Shown here: positions 54,508 through 64,000 of the stretch, in pieces
Layout: each line of letters starts with the position of its first letter
Numbering within the stretch: the first letter of the stretch is position 1
Assembly: GCA_949987705.1 (NCBI GenBank)
Contig: OX465281.1
Coordinates: 221,435,978-221,499,977, forward strand
DNA from: Thereva unica
Lineage: Eukaryota; Arthropoda; Insecta; Diptera; Therevidae
Direction of reading: 5' to 3'
DNA length: 64,000 nt
The notes under the pieces: generated by a model
Told to the model about the DNA's origin: nothing
The model's database searches: none
Seen by the model: the letters and a program-made list of their open reading frames with translations, nothing else
Position numbers and translations under genes: made by a program

Positions 54508-54803
54508 GGGCCTCGGTAGCCTAGGGAATAAGGCGTCTGGATACCATCCCAGAGGTCCCGGCGGCGTCATGGTCTTTCGCCTTTTCCACTTTCCCACCTA
54601 CATAACTTTCCTTCTTTCTTCTTCCCTCTTTACATTCCTGATGTATCTTTTCATAGCCTTCCTTAGCCCTTCCCCGCTCCACCAAAGCGTATTTCATCGG
54701 TTGGGTGATGAGATTCAACTCGTTTCAGGAGGCATAACAGCGAGTGGTTTCTCGATGCCCCGGTGTCGGAGTCGAGATAGTAATGGTTGGGAGTAGGTGG
54801 AAT
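54508..54803 (+). mobile_element. tRNA-derived SINE, plus strand, B box deleted
   Basis: The same family as the previous SINE but inverted. The head reads GGCCTCGGTAGCCTAGGGAA and the body contains TCAACTCGTTTCAGGAGGCA. About 20 bp covering the B box are missing after AGAGGTCCCGG, so it probably cannot be transcribed by pol III. Confidence 0.75.
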
Positions 54804-55274
54804 AAAAATTATCGTGGCTAGATTGTGGTAGTAGACTAGGGTTGCTGTTTGACATTCCACTCTATACAAAGAAAATAGATTGTCGACAGTATAAAGGGCG
54901 TTGCCTGACCTTTCTGTTTTTCTTCTAGTGTTTTTTCGATCTTCTTCTTCGATGGCTCTACAGCCGAATTCGAACCTTGGCTTCCATCAGCTTCTTCCTT
55001 TAGACGACTCTCTGCTCAACAGATTGTCCCTGTCTCCAGTTTCTTGTATTAAGCCGTTTTGCTGAATCGGCCTTAACATTGTGATCCCCCCTTGACCGTA
55101 GTTTACTGACTGGTCTTTTGCCATCTGGTAGTAGATACAGAGGCTTTTTTGATATCCTTGATTCATCCATTCTTTAGACATGGCCGGCCCAAAGTAAACG
55201 CTGTAGCTTGATATGCGTCAAAAGTTTATACTCTTTATATACATAAGTCGTACAAATCGTGATTGCAGCGTATT
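54804..55274. other. Unassigned sequence, possibly old LINE debris
   Basis: No clear domain. The minus strand near 54987-55181 has short frames only. The segment continues after the hAT element at 56276, so it was the target of that insertion. Confidence 0.35.
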
Positions 55275-55282
55275 CTCCATGG

Positions 55283-56267
55283 CATAGGCGTACCCAAAGG
55301 GGATGTTTTGGGGGTTCAAACCCCTCCCGAAATACATATATGCAAAAACATTTTCATTGGACATGCTACTGGCTTGTAAGGGAGAGTTTTGGTTAATTTT
55401 ATTATTTTTGGTTTATAGAATAAGAAAATAGACTGTCGCTATGTGGTTGGCCTGGGATATGATGACTGTTTTACGGTACTTAAGCGAAGAATGTCCTATG
55501 CCTCTCTACGTGCATTGCAGTGCACATTCACTGAATTTGGCGATATCAAATGTTTGCTCTCAAGCTGTCTTCACCAATTCTGTTGTCGTAGTCCAGACAA
55601 TAGGTAGTTTCTTTCACACATCAGCTCAGCGTTCCGGCAACCTGAAACGCCAAATACGAGAACATCTTCCAACTGACCCCCAAAAACAATTCTGACTCTG
55701 TGGGTGCGTAAATATAATTCAGTAATTCGTTTCAAAGAAATTTACGCAGCTATTGTGCAAGTTTTAGAAGAGTTGCAAGAAAGCAACAATAAAGCAAGGC
55801 ATTCCAAATGTTGAGTACTGCGATCGACCAACTTCCTAATACACAGCTTTGTTTTTTGTTGGAGAAAATCATAGTTCTTTGCACAGCTATACGATAGGCC
55901 TTTGAACAGCTTCAGGCAGTCGATTGTAACTTGATGAATGTGTTTAGTTACATCGATATTAGCTACCTTGAAACGCTTTAGAAATAACGCCAATGCGAGT
56001 TGAAAACGAAGCATCCAGCCTCAGATGTTCAAAGCCGCTACAAAATCAACTGTTGTATCCCATTTGTAGACCATGTAATTAGCCACTCCTCGACTCTTCG
56101 TTTTTCCAAACATGGGAAAAGCATTACTGCTTTAGAAATTTTTTTCTGTTAATAGTTTTATAGTTTAAACAAAAGTACTACAGTAAAAATGCTTTTTTGA
56201 TGCCTAGAGAGTTTTTCTTAAAATTTTCGGCCGACACTACCGAAAAAAAATCTTGGGTACGCCTATG
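55283..56267 (+). mobile_element. hAT element, 985 bp, perfect 15-bp TIRs
   Basis: The ends CATAGGCGTACCCAA (55283-55297) and TTGGGTACGCCTATG (56253-56267) are perfect inverted repeats. They are flanked by CTCCATGG (55275-55282) and CTCCATGC (56268-56275), an 8-bp duplication with one change. The interior is a hAT transposase remnant. Confidence 0.9.
55432..56014 (+). pseudogene. hAT transposase remnant (DUF4371/ZMYM1-like)
   Basis: The + strand reads VVGLGYDD, then in a shifted frame LYVHCSAHSLNLAISNVCSQ, the conserved HC.AH.LNL block. A second shift gives LWVRKYNSVIRFKEIYAAIV and QVLEELQESNNKARHSK. The next part of the domain, FLKRFKVANIDVTKHIHQVT, is found only on the minus strand (55742-56014). 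The C-terminal segment therefore seems to be inverted inside the element. No active product is possible. Confidence 0.65.
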
Positions 56268-56275
56268 CTCCATGC

Positions 56276-56735
56276 ACATATTGATTGGGCGGTATATCAT
56301 TCGGAGAAATCACGGTATTCAGTCAGAAACAGAAGGTAAGGCAAAAGAGACAACAGCTTCGAATACCGTACAAAATGGACTCCTAGAGACGTCAGCCCTA
56401 ATGCGGAAATAATGGCCTCCACGTAACGTCAGCACTAAAATACCGTATACGGTATACAGTATTTTACATTACCTTGTTTCTGTATACCGTGCGGAGAACC
56501 TTCCTTTTAAATATATCCAGGTTGTGTACAAGTACTTATATATGGAATATCTCAGTTTCTTCTTTGAGTCGCGACACCCCTGAAACCGATATCAGTCTAT
56601 AGGTTGAGGTCCAGGGAAGTAATTTTCGCACGTGAACAATAATTTTGAGATCTGGTATTTTTCCGGTGGAGACACTTAAAATATTTAAAGAAAAATTGCC
56701 ATAGAAATGACCCCTCAGCTCCAAATTATTAACTT
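56276..56735. other. No recognised feature
   Basis: Short frames only. Near 56440-56490 the text ATACCGTATACGGTATACAG is palindromic at small scale. Confidence 0.4.
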
Positions 56736-57480
56736 CCCAGTATAGGAAGTTATTGTAATCGGTCCGAAAATCGAAATCGAAAATTTCGACGTATTTTCAC
56801 CTTTCAAGGTCCCAGGAGCATTTTAAGCAAAAAATTGGGAGGAAGTATGTGTGTGTGTGTATGTGCGTACGGATGTGGTCATTTTTTCCTGCACGATATC
56901 GCGCGAACCAAAACTGATATCGACTTCGTTGAGGTTAGGTGTTGTTCGAAGCGTATTAAACGAAATATGATCTGAAAAGATTTTCATGAAATTCAGTCCA
57001 GCCGTTTTTTTGTTTAAGCGACGTAAGTGATTTTTGTACCTGCACGATATAGCACGAACCAACCATGATACCGACTTTTTTGAGGTACCGATCGTAGCGT
57101 ATTACCGAAAGTACAGTTTGAAAAGATTTTCATAAAATTCGATCGAGCGGTTTTTGGTTTAAATGACATAAGTGATTTTTGTACATGCACGATATCGCGC
57201 GAAATATAAAAGATATCGACTTAGTTGACGTGCCGTTCAAAGAGTATTAACCAAAATATGATCCGAAAAGATTTTCATAAAATTCGGGCGAACCGTTTTT
57301 TTTTTGTTTAAACGACGTTTATGATTTTTCTACCTGCGCGATACCGCTCGAACTAAACACTATATCGACTTCTTTGAGGTGCCGAAAAAAGAATATTAAC
57401 GAAGAAATGCTCTGAAAAAAATTTCATAATATTCGGTCCGGTCTTTTTTGTTTAAATAGAAAAACTTCCTCTAATTGTCA
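56736..57480. repeat. Repeat element with four tandem units of about 145 bp
   Basis: It starts with TATAGGAAGTTATTGTAATC (a similar start lies at 48595) and ends AACTTCCT, so AGGAAGTT/AACTTCCT form short inverted ends. Between them lie four diverged units at about 56885, 57039, 57181 and 57330. Each opens with TGCACGATATCGCGCGAAC or a variant and contains GAAAAGATTTTCATAAAATT. Confidence 0.7.
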
Positions 57481-57848
57481 GAAAGACCTTAGATTGACAA
57501 GTTTTGCTAATATCTAATAAACTCGATGGAATGAGACCCGTTCTAAACGAAGTGATCTTTTTTGGGTTCTTCGCAGCGATAGCCTTCGAACAAAACATCA
57601 CTTGCCAAAATCCGACAACCTTTAAAAATCATGCAAACATTTCTTTACCCTTTACAAACATCACGATTTTGGATTAGCACTTTTTGACAGGGAATTGTTT
57701 TCTACGCGTGATACAGTTTCAGGAAATTGCGGGTTCATCCCGGGATTTCCAGTAGTTACAGCAAAATTTGTTGTTTTTGGTCAAGTGTGACAAGTACTTT
57801 ACAGTTACAGTTTTTTAGCTTTTTCAAAAAAAAAGCTTATACAGAGGC

Positions 57849-57908
57849 TCTGTCCGTCTGTCCGTCTGTCCGTCTGTCCGTCTGTCCGTCTGTCCGTCTG
57901 TCCGTCTG
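57849..57908. repeat. (TCTGTCCG)n microsatellite
   Basis: About 7.5 exact copies of an 8-bp unit, TCTGTCCG. It makes chance open frames on both strands, which should not be annotated. Confidence 0.95.
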
Positions 57909-58025
57909 AAGCCTACTTTCATCTCTGAAAGTACTGCAGATACAGACTTGGGAAATATCTCAAAATGTAGCTCTTGGTCAAAAGACCAAAAACTGAGAAA
58001 ATGGTCTGGAAATTTCAACCAGAAG

Positions 58026-58180
58026 TATATTTAACAACAAAAGTATATTTAACAACAAAAAAGAGATTTCTAATAAAGTCCATTATATCGGTAGCCTAGA
58101 GGTAAGGCGCTGGAGTCAGGTTCCAGGCGAACCAAGTTCAATCCCCGACCGCAAAATGGTGAAATAAAAAATTTTTTTTT
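58026..58180 (+). mobile_element. tRNA-like SINE head with flank, copy 1
   Basis: TCGGTAGCCTAGAGGTAAGG (A-box-like) and AAGTTCAATCC (B-box-like, 58134-58144) resemble a tRNA-derived SINE head, followed by an A/T-rich tail. The upstream flank (GTATATTTAACAACAAAA, partly doubled) is repeated with the head at 58493-58567. Confidence 0.65.
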
Positions 58181-58492
58181 ACTCCGGTGTAGCATGTTTT
58201 AATTCTATTTCTCACTAAATTATATTATTTAATAATGATACTCAGGAGAACATAAACATTTATTTAATTAAAAGTGCAAAAAAATCATTTTCTTGAGTTT
58301 TTATGGATCTTCGGCGGCTTTATAAATCATTAAGAAATTTCGCGGAAATAATATAAAGTATTTATTTGTTTATATGCATATTTTATATGCTGTTCATTTT
58401 ATTATAGTTTATAGTCATGTAGGTGGTGCTGTAGACCAAAACAAAAATTCAATTTTATCGAACTTCGCTGTGGATTTGTCACAATCAACCCG

Positions 58493-58567
58493 AAGTATAT
58501 TTAAACAACAAAAAAGGGATTTCTAATAAAGTCCATCGGTAGCCTAGAGGTAAGGCGCTGGAGTCAG
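58493..58567 (+). mobile_element. SINE head with flank, copy 2, cut by the Jockey-like LINE
   Basis: Repeats copy 1 from the GTATATTTAAACAAC flank to GGCGCTGGAGTCAG, where the Jockey-like 5' end begins. The rest of this SINE should lie after the LINE, outside the window. Confidence 0.7.
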
Positions 58568-58814
58568 AGTCTCGTTTGTACTCTTATCAAGAGCAGACAG
58601 ACTGTGCGTTGAGACTAGAGGTCGCGAAAAAGTCGGTGTTTTTTAAGAATTACGGTTCAATTCCAGTGCGTTATATAAAGTTTTTATAAAAAAAAGTGTT
58701 AAATAGACTTTCTTTTTTTCCTTTTTAAATTTTAAAGAAAATAACTTTTGAGACGAAACAATTAGAGAAATAGAGGACAAAAGTCCTAGTGTAGAGCATG
58801 TACACGGAAGTGTC

Positions 58815-60401
58815 ATGTCTCAAAAAAATAATATAAAAAGTGCCGCCGGCGCTAGTGATAATGACACAATAACAGTGATAACAAACCAGAAAAACAAGGA
58901 CCAAGAAGGCCATAAAGTTACAAGTGATAGTGACAAAACTAATAAAGAACGGCGCCCTGTAAACAAAAGACGCCGAAAAATCAAAATCATGCCGAATTTA
59001 CTGCAGCGAACGAAAGGCAACAACAACACCCAGAAAAAAAGTCCCACAGCGTCTGGGTCTGGAACAACGGCCACTTGCACCGTAGTGATGACTGATTCCG
59101 ACGAAGAGTCATCATCCTACGATTCTGTCCCAGGCAAATATAAAGGCCTGGGCAACAGTTTCAAAGAACTGGCCACAGACAATAATGAAGATGAAGTTAG
59201 GCTAGAAAAAATGATTGAGGAGCTAAAGGAAAAAAATTTTCCTAGGCTCCCAAAACCAAAAACAGCAACAACTCAGCAACGGCAAAGCCTGAAGCAGCAA
59301 GCCCCGCAGCAACAACAACAACAGCAATACCAACAGCAGCCCCAGCAACAGCAGCAGCAGCAACAGCAACAGCAGCAGCAACAGCAGCAGCAAAAACAAC
59401 ATCAAAAAAAAGAGAAAATCCCGCCGATCAATATCTTCCACCAGCAACCAATGGATACAATAAGGTTAGCGAAGCAGGTGCTTAAGCACACTAACTTTTT
59501 TATAAAAAGGCTTAGTGGGATTAAGCACTGCTTAGTTTTAAATAGTTTAGGAGACTTTAATAAAATGAAAACAATATTAGAAAGGGCGAATACGCAATTT
59601 TTTACATTCACTGCAAAAAGTGAAAAATTGCAAAGCGTCCTCTTAAAAGGTCTGGATCCCGACTCTGATACCCAGGAGCTCTTGAATGAACTCCAATCTC
59701 TCGAGGTCGAAAATTTAAAATTTGCCGCGGTAAAAAAATTCAGCACGACTTACTCGCGTCAAACTGAGAGGCAGCTCCCCATATTCTTGGTACAACTGAC
59801 TCCCGAAAGCCGGTTGGATAACTTAAAAAAGATTAGGTATCTCAACTTTCATGTGGTAAGTTGGGAAAAAATAAATAAAAAAGCAGACATCCTGCAATGT
59901 ATGCGCTGCCAAAGGTTTGGACATGCCGCAGCTAACGGCCAAATGGCTTTTAGGTGTGTCAAATGTGAGAAAACCCACAATCAAGGCGAATGTCCTCTTG
60001 GGAGGGAAAAAGTCGCGGATAAAAACAAGTTGTTCTGTGTGCTCTGCAGATCTAATGGACATCCTGCTAATTATAGAGGATGCCCTAAATATGCAGAGTT
60101 CAAGCAACGTATTAAGGCGCGTAAAGAACAAATACAGGCCCAACAAGAACGTAAGGGGCAAATGTTTAAAAATTTAGTTGTACCTGGTATGTCCTTCGCC
60201 CAAATGGCGGCTGGAGCCCAGACAACCAAACAGCAAGCCCCAAAAGCTGCGCCTGCAGCAAGCTCTGGGGACAGCGAGCTGAAAGCGGTTCTCCTATCAA
60301 TTCAAGGGCAAATCGCTCAGCTACAAAAACAACTAAACGAGCAAAACGCTCGTCTAGACTTAGTATATTCCTTCTTTACGACAGAAACCATCTCTGGGTA
60401 A
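58815..60401 (+). CDS. Jockey-like ORF1, gag-like with zinc knuckles and polyQ
   Basis: 528 residues. A polar N-terminus and a basic patch (NKRRRKIKIMPNLLQRTKG) lead to a Gln-rich run at about residues 160-198. A folded domain (about 205-350) follows, then three Cys/His motifs: CMRCQRFGHAAAN, CVKCEKTHNQGEC and CVLCRSNGHPANYRGC. In the first motif the expected final Cys is Gly375 (GGC where TGC is expected). It ends with a predicted coiled segment (LLSIQGQIAQLQKQLNEQNA). Likely binds the element RNA. Confidence 0.88.
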   Translation: MSQKNNIKSAAGASDNDTITVITNQKNKDQEGHKVTSDSDKTNKERRPVNKRRRKIKIMPNLLQRTKGNNNTQKKSPTASGSGTTATCTVVMTDSDEESSSYDSVPGKYKGLGNSFKELATDNNEDEVRLEKMIEELKEKNFPRLPKPKTATTQQRQSLKQQAPQQQQQQQYQQQPQQQQQQQQQQQQQQQQQKQHQKKEKIPPINIFHQQPMDTIRLAKQVLKHTNFFIKRLSGIKHCLVLNSLGDFNKMKTILERANTQFFTFTAKSEKLQSVLLKGLDPDSDTQELLNELQSLEVENLKFAAVKKFSTTYSRQTERQLPIFLVQLTPESRLDNLKKIRYLNFHVVSWEKINKKADILQCMRCQRFGHAAANGQMAFRCVKCEKTHNQGECPLGREKVADKNKLFCVLCRSNGHPANYRGCPKYAEFKQRIKARKEQIQAQQERKGQMFKNLVVPGMSFAQMAAGAQTTKQQAPKAAPAASSGDSELKAVLLSIQGQIAQLQKQLNEQNARLDLVYSFFTTETISG

Positions 60402-60409
60402 GCTGATTA

Positions 60410-63400
60410 ATGGCTTTACGCAGGGAGGACACGATCAAGGTCATTGCGGTGAACGTCAATTCGTTGATAAGAAACGAGAGAAGGGCGAATTTGCTGACCC
60501 TTTTGCAAAACGAAAATCCTGATGTGCTTCTTGCTAGTGAAACCAAACTAAGCGAGAAACACAAAGTGGATTACAAAGATTATGTGGTAATTAGGAGAGA
60601 TAGACCTAATGCCACACAAGCTGGGGGCCTACTAATACTAGTAAAGACCACCCTTAAACACAAGATCATGTATAGTAGGGACATCGCAAAGTTTCGGGTG
60701 TTAGAAGCGTGCGTTATATACCTCCCTCTGTCTAGTGGCAGAAGGCTGTATATAATTGCCGCGTACGCACCCCAAACCTCCCAATCCAGACTATTTATAG
60801 AGGAAATGAGCTCACTTTTTCAAACTCTCCACCTGGAGTCGGAGCAAAATTTTTACTTATTGGCCGGAGATTTAAACGCACGCCACGAAGCATGGGGAAA
60901 TCAAACGGCTAACATCAGGGGCAACCAACTGAATGACTGGTTGGCTCAGAATAGAATTCAGCGAAAAGTAAATCTCTACGCTACAGACATGCCATCATAC
61001 CCAAATGGCGGTTCTTTTCTGGATATATGCCTGTTAGACTCTCGGATGGCCGTACTAGGGGTAAACACAAACGTGACAAACTGTCTAACGACAGTGCCGT
61101 ACGACAGCGACCACCAAGGACTGGAAATAACAGTACAAGTCCCTGACGACTCCATGGAACTCCTCGAATATTGCGAAGTGCATCCTTTTGCCTACCAGAA
61201 GATGCACTGGCCAAAGTTCGAGAAGGCTATGGAGAGGGCAATACAGAATAACGGACTATTACCTCCCACAACTAGGAATTTGACTAACAATGAGATTGAT
61301 GCATATCTGAAAGATATGGACAACCTCATTGTGCAGACTATGGACAAAACCATACCACGGACAAAGAAAAAGAACAGTACAGATTGTTACAAAAACGCTA
61401 CAATCGACGCACTACAAAAACATAAAAGTAGAATACTGACGAGACTGAAATCCCTACACCGCCAGTTTCAGGATAGACAGAGTCCGGAGATCGTAACTCT
61501 TAAATCGGTTATGAAAAACCTCCAACAACTCCTCAAACAGCAATTCTCACAGTCTGTGAATCTGTACTGGAACAAAAAGATTCGTGCTATTCAAACTAAT
61601 AGCGCGAGCATGTTCCCACAGATAAATAAAATCTTTAGGAGTAAAACACATAACCGGTTGGACAAGTTGCGTATCCCCAGGACCCTGGCTAACCAGGAAC
61701 TACTGAGGTCTGCGAACATAGATCCCGAAGAAACCAGTATTGTCGACGATAATTATTGTATAGAGGACGAGCAGGAGAAAGTGGATTTAGTGGGGGCCTA
61801 CTACCAGGGAATTTATTCGGTGAACACTTGTGTTCGGCCGAATTTTGACCTTGAAAATAGGGCCCTGCTGAACCATTTCAGAATAACTAATGAGATCGAG
61901 GTCTGGAAATCCGAGAACCGAAGAATCATCGAGTTCAGTGAAGACTGCCCAGCGAACAATGTTCCTGAAGCACAAGCAAACTCTCTTCTCACTACGAAAA
62001 CCGATCTCCTGCTAACTTTTCGCCGTCTAAACAATAAGAAGTCGTCTGGGGTGGACGGTGTTCCAAACATCGTCCTGAAACATTTGCCCCTGATGGCCAT
62101 AGACATATATACCACTCTGTTTAACAATGCATTAAACAACGCCCATTTTCCAGGACACTGGAAGACGGCAGTGGTGTACCCAATACCCAAAAAGGGTAAA
62201 GATAAAAGTAACCCTGCTAATCTTCGGTCAATAAGTCTGCTCCCGAATATCAGTAAGGTTTTTGAATCAGTAATTAATAGATCATTGTCCAAATGGGTTG
62301 AGGAAAAGAACATAATACCCGATAACCAATTCGGTTTCAGGGCGGGACATGACACCATTCATGCCGCGTCGAAATTGGTATCAGACATACACTGGAACTT
62401 AATGAAAGGCCAGTGTACCGGAGCATGCCTGATCGACTATGAGAAGGCGTTCGATACAGTGTGGATCGAGGGTCTTCTCTATAAAGTAGTCAGACATGGG
62501 ATGACCGGACCTCTGTTATACATGATCTATAATATGATCTCCAAGAAGAAGTTCATCGTCAAAAGTGGGAACTTCACATCAGGAAAGGTATTTGAAATTA
62601 AAAACGGTTTGCAACAGGGAGCAGTAAACTCGCCGCTCTTGTTTAATATCTTTACGAGTGACCTAATTAGTTCACTCCGCTTCGCATTAGCGTATGCGGA
62701 TGACCTGATTGTGTACAGGACGGGGCCGAAGATTAGAGTAATCCAGACGCTCTTACAACGTGACTTCGAAACAATCGAGCGCTATAGTGATGATTGGAAG
62801 TTGAAGATCAACTTTGGCAAATGCGAATCGATCCTTTTCCGGACTCCTCTACGCAGAGCTTCGTACGATGTGCAGAGGAACTGGAAAACATTCCGAATTT
62901 CGAACTACGCGGGACAGGCGTTAGAACACAAATCGGAAGTGAAATACCTTGGGCTTTGGCTGGATCAATACTTGTATTTCAATAGAAATGTAAGTGTTGC
63001 TCTGGACAAGGCAAACAAGGCGTTTCACATGACTAAAAGGCTTTTTTATAGCAGACACCTAAGCTCACGGGTAAAGGTGATCTGCTACCAAGCCTTGGTC
63101 AGACCGATTTTAACTTATGGCTGCCCAGTGTGGTTCAACATATCTCCCTTCTATATGGAAAAGCTTCGGGTTTTCGAAAGACAATGCTTAAGGGCGTGCT
63201 TAAGGTTGTATCGGACACCCGAATCTGGCTTCACGAAGTTTCACGCCAACAATATCCTTTACGATAAGGCATTTGTTAATAGGATCGACAACTTCATAAT
63301 CAAGTTGATTCGAAGACATATTGCTAGAGCGACGGAGAGCGAAAATCCTCTTATTCGGGGAGCGTTCTACCCGAATGCTGAATATCACAGAGCTGCTTGC

Positions 63401-63643
63401 GAACGTGGCTTTATCCCTCCAGAGGCATTTGTCTTTCTGGATAGAAAAAGATTGGTCCAAGACGGTTCGGGAGTGCCCCTCTTTTACCACCTACATCGTT
63501 CTGCTACAGATAAACGTTACCTATTCAGCAACGAAGATATGGAAGTTCAGGAGCTCCTGAGGTTCAGTACTCGAATCTCGGGAAGAGACAGACGCGACGC
63601 CTCCACTGCAAGTACTCTGTACTGGTGGCTGGAGGACAGCTAG
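60410..63643 (+). CDS. Jockey-like ORF2: endonuclease and reverse transcriptase
   Basis: 1077 residues, starting 8 nt after the ORF1 stop. The endonuclease spans about 1-240 (VIAVNVNSLIRNERRANLLT, ASETKLSE, AGDLNARHEAWGN, DSDHQGLEI). The RT spans about 540-800 (SSGVDGVPNIVLKHLPLMAI, LIDYEKAFDTVWIEGLLYKV, LQQGAVNSPLLFNI, YADD at 762-765). A long C-terminal region reads HMTKRLFYSRHLSSRVKVIC. There is no RNase H. All catalytic motifs I can see are intact. Confidence 0.9.
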   Translation: MALRREDTIKVIAVNVNSLIRNERRANLLTLLQNENPDVLLASETKLSEKHKVDYKDYVVIRRDRPNATQAGGLLILVKTTLKHKIMYSRDIAKFRVLEACVIYLPLSSGRRLYIIAAYAPQTSQSRLFIEEMSSLFQTLHLESEQNFYLLAGDLNARHEAWGNQTANIRGNQLNDWLAQNRIQRKVNLYATDMPSYPNGGSFLDICLLDSRMAVLGVNTNVTNCLTTVPYDSDHQGLEITVQVPDDSMELLEYCEVHPFAYQKMHWPKFEKAMERAIQNNGLLPPTTRNLTNNEIDAYLKDMDNLIVQTMDKTIPRTKKKNSTDCYKNATIDALQKHKSRILTRLKSLHRQFQDRQSPEIVTLKSVMKNLQQLLKQQFSQSVNLYWNKKIRAIQTNSASMFPQINKIFRSKTHNRLDKLRIPRTLANQELLRSANIDPEETSIVDDNYCIEDEQEKVDLVGAYYQGIYSVNTCVRPNFDLENRALLNHFRITNEIEVWKSENRRIIEFSEDCPANNVPEAQANSLLTTKTDLLLTFRRLNNKKSSGVDGVPNIVLKHLPLMAIDIYTTLFNNALNNAHFPGHWKTAVVYPIPKKGKDKSNPANLRSISLLPNISKVFESVINRSLSKWVEEKNIIPDNQFGFRAGHDTIHAASKLVSDIHWNLMKGQCTGACLIDYEKAFDTVWIEGLLYKVVRHGMTGPLLYMIYNMISKKKFIVKSGNFTSGKVFEIKNGLQQGAVNSPLLFNIFTSDLISSLRFALAYADDLIVYRTGPKIRVIQTLLQRDFETIERYSDDWKLKINFGKCESILFRTPLRRASYDVQRNWKTFRISNYAGQALEHKSEVKYLGLWLDQYLYFNRNVSVALDKANKAFHMTKRLFYSRHLSSRVKVICYQALVRPILTYGCPVWFNISPFYMEKLRVFERQCLRACLRLYRTPESGFTKFHANNILYDKAFVNRIDNFIIKLIRRHIARATESENPLIRGAFYPNAEYHRAACERGFIPPEAFVFLDRKRLVQDGSGVPLFYHLHRSATDKRYLFSNEDMEVQELLRFSTRISGRDRRDASTASTLYWWLEDS

Positions 63644-64000
63644 ATATTGCGTATTCGCCCTAAAATATTTAGATATAGACTAGTTTAGCTTGTAATTTAG
63701 TTTTAATGATTAGCTTAGGGCTTAGATAGGATTAGTTATAGTTTTTACTTAGTAATAGATTTAGTTTTAAGTAAGCTTACGTGCGAGCTACCACGAGCTT
63801 TTGTTAGTTTTGTCTGTCTGTTTTTGTTTGTTGTTTGTCTGTTCTTTGTTTGTTTTGTTTTGTTAGTTTTTCTAACACGAGCCCGTGGAAGCTCGTCGCC
63901 TGGACGGAGTACATCCGAGGCAGGTCCTCCGCTGTACCCCGTCCGGATAGTTCTGTGTTTAGGTTAATTAGCTTGTAAATAAGTGGTGCGAGCTTTCATG

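Larger units (their letters stand above)
58568..64000 (+). mobile_element. Jockey-like LINE, both ORFs open, 3' end outside window
   Basis: 5' UTR 58568-58814, ORF1 58815-60401, ORF2 60410-63643, 3' UTR from 63644. The 3' UTR has TTTG/TCTG-rich runs and a stem (GGACGGAGTAC at 63902 with GTACCCCGTCC at 63934). The gag-like ORF1 with three CCHC-type motifs and the RNase H-less ORF2 fit the Jockey group. No poly(A) tail is reached. Confidence 0.88.

Noticed and set aside
57727..58018. Open frames through the 8-bp repeat on both strands
   Set aside because: They arise from a stop-free microsatellite and carry no domain.
59223..59447. Leucine-rich frame on the minus strand
   Set aside because: It is the antisense of the glutamine repeat in the Jockey-like ORF1.
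1..64000. CRISPR array, defence island or bacterial operon
   Set aside because: There are no regular repeat-spacer units; introns, SINEs and LINEs show a eukaryotic genome.

Overview
The window looks like an insect nuclear genome, most likely a fly or close relative. It carries one host gene and a dense, layered collection of transposable elements. The host gene is dve (defective proventriculus), on the + strand: one large exon (728-2031) with the first, atypical homeodomain and the start of the second, and a last exon (9307-9472) that completes the second homeodomain. The two are separated by a 7.3 kb intron full of transposon debris, and upstream exons lie outside the window. I see no other convincing host protein gene, no rRNA, no CRISPR, and no tRNA gene I would call functional.

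Layout. 1-10545: dve with its TE-filled intron (LOA-like LINE halves, a PIF/Harbinger element with perfect 38-bp ends, Ty3/Gypsy and RTE-like scraps) and an AT-rich 3' UTR. 10546-19530: broken LINE-A and LINE-C copies, two hairpin-forming repeats, a 5'-inverted LINE-A copy hit by a hAT MITE, and four tRNA-like SINE heads. 19531-28549: an old minus-strand LINE-A copy that received an RTE 3' end, a complete LINE-A of the same family (20266-24648), an 8-bp-TSD inverted-repeat element holding Helentron helicase/endonuclease sequence, and a 223-bp MITE. 28577-33608: a hAT element with a perfect 8-bp duplication enclosing an LOA-like fragment, which encloses LINE-E, which encloses a 65-bp poly(A) retro-fragment. 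35517-42870: decayed LINE-D, a Ty3/Gypsy pol remnant and a fold-back hairpin. 42870-48590: an apparently intact LOA-like LINE on the minus strand. 48718-58570: RTE-like and LINE-C remnants, an inverted pair of tRNA-derived SINEs, a 985-bp hAT element with perfect ends, and a 145-bp tandem array. 58568-64000: a Jockey-like LINE with two long ORFs, inserted into a SINE and running off the window.

How parts work together. Three LINEs keep both ORFs open: LINE-A, the LOA-like element and the Jockey-like element. Their ORF junctions differ. LINE-A ORF2 has no usable ATG at its start; the ORF overlap holds an in-frame A_AAA_AAC heptamer followed by a short stem, which predicts -1 frameshifting. The LOA-like ORFs overlap as ATGA, which suggests stop-restart coupling. 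The Jockey-like ORFs are separated by 8 nt. The many 5'-truncated copies share 3' ends with their full-length relatives, as expected for target-primed reverse transcription. Family names are read from motifs only; no database was searched.
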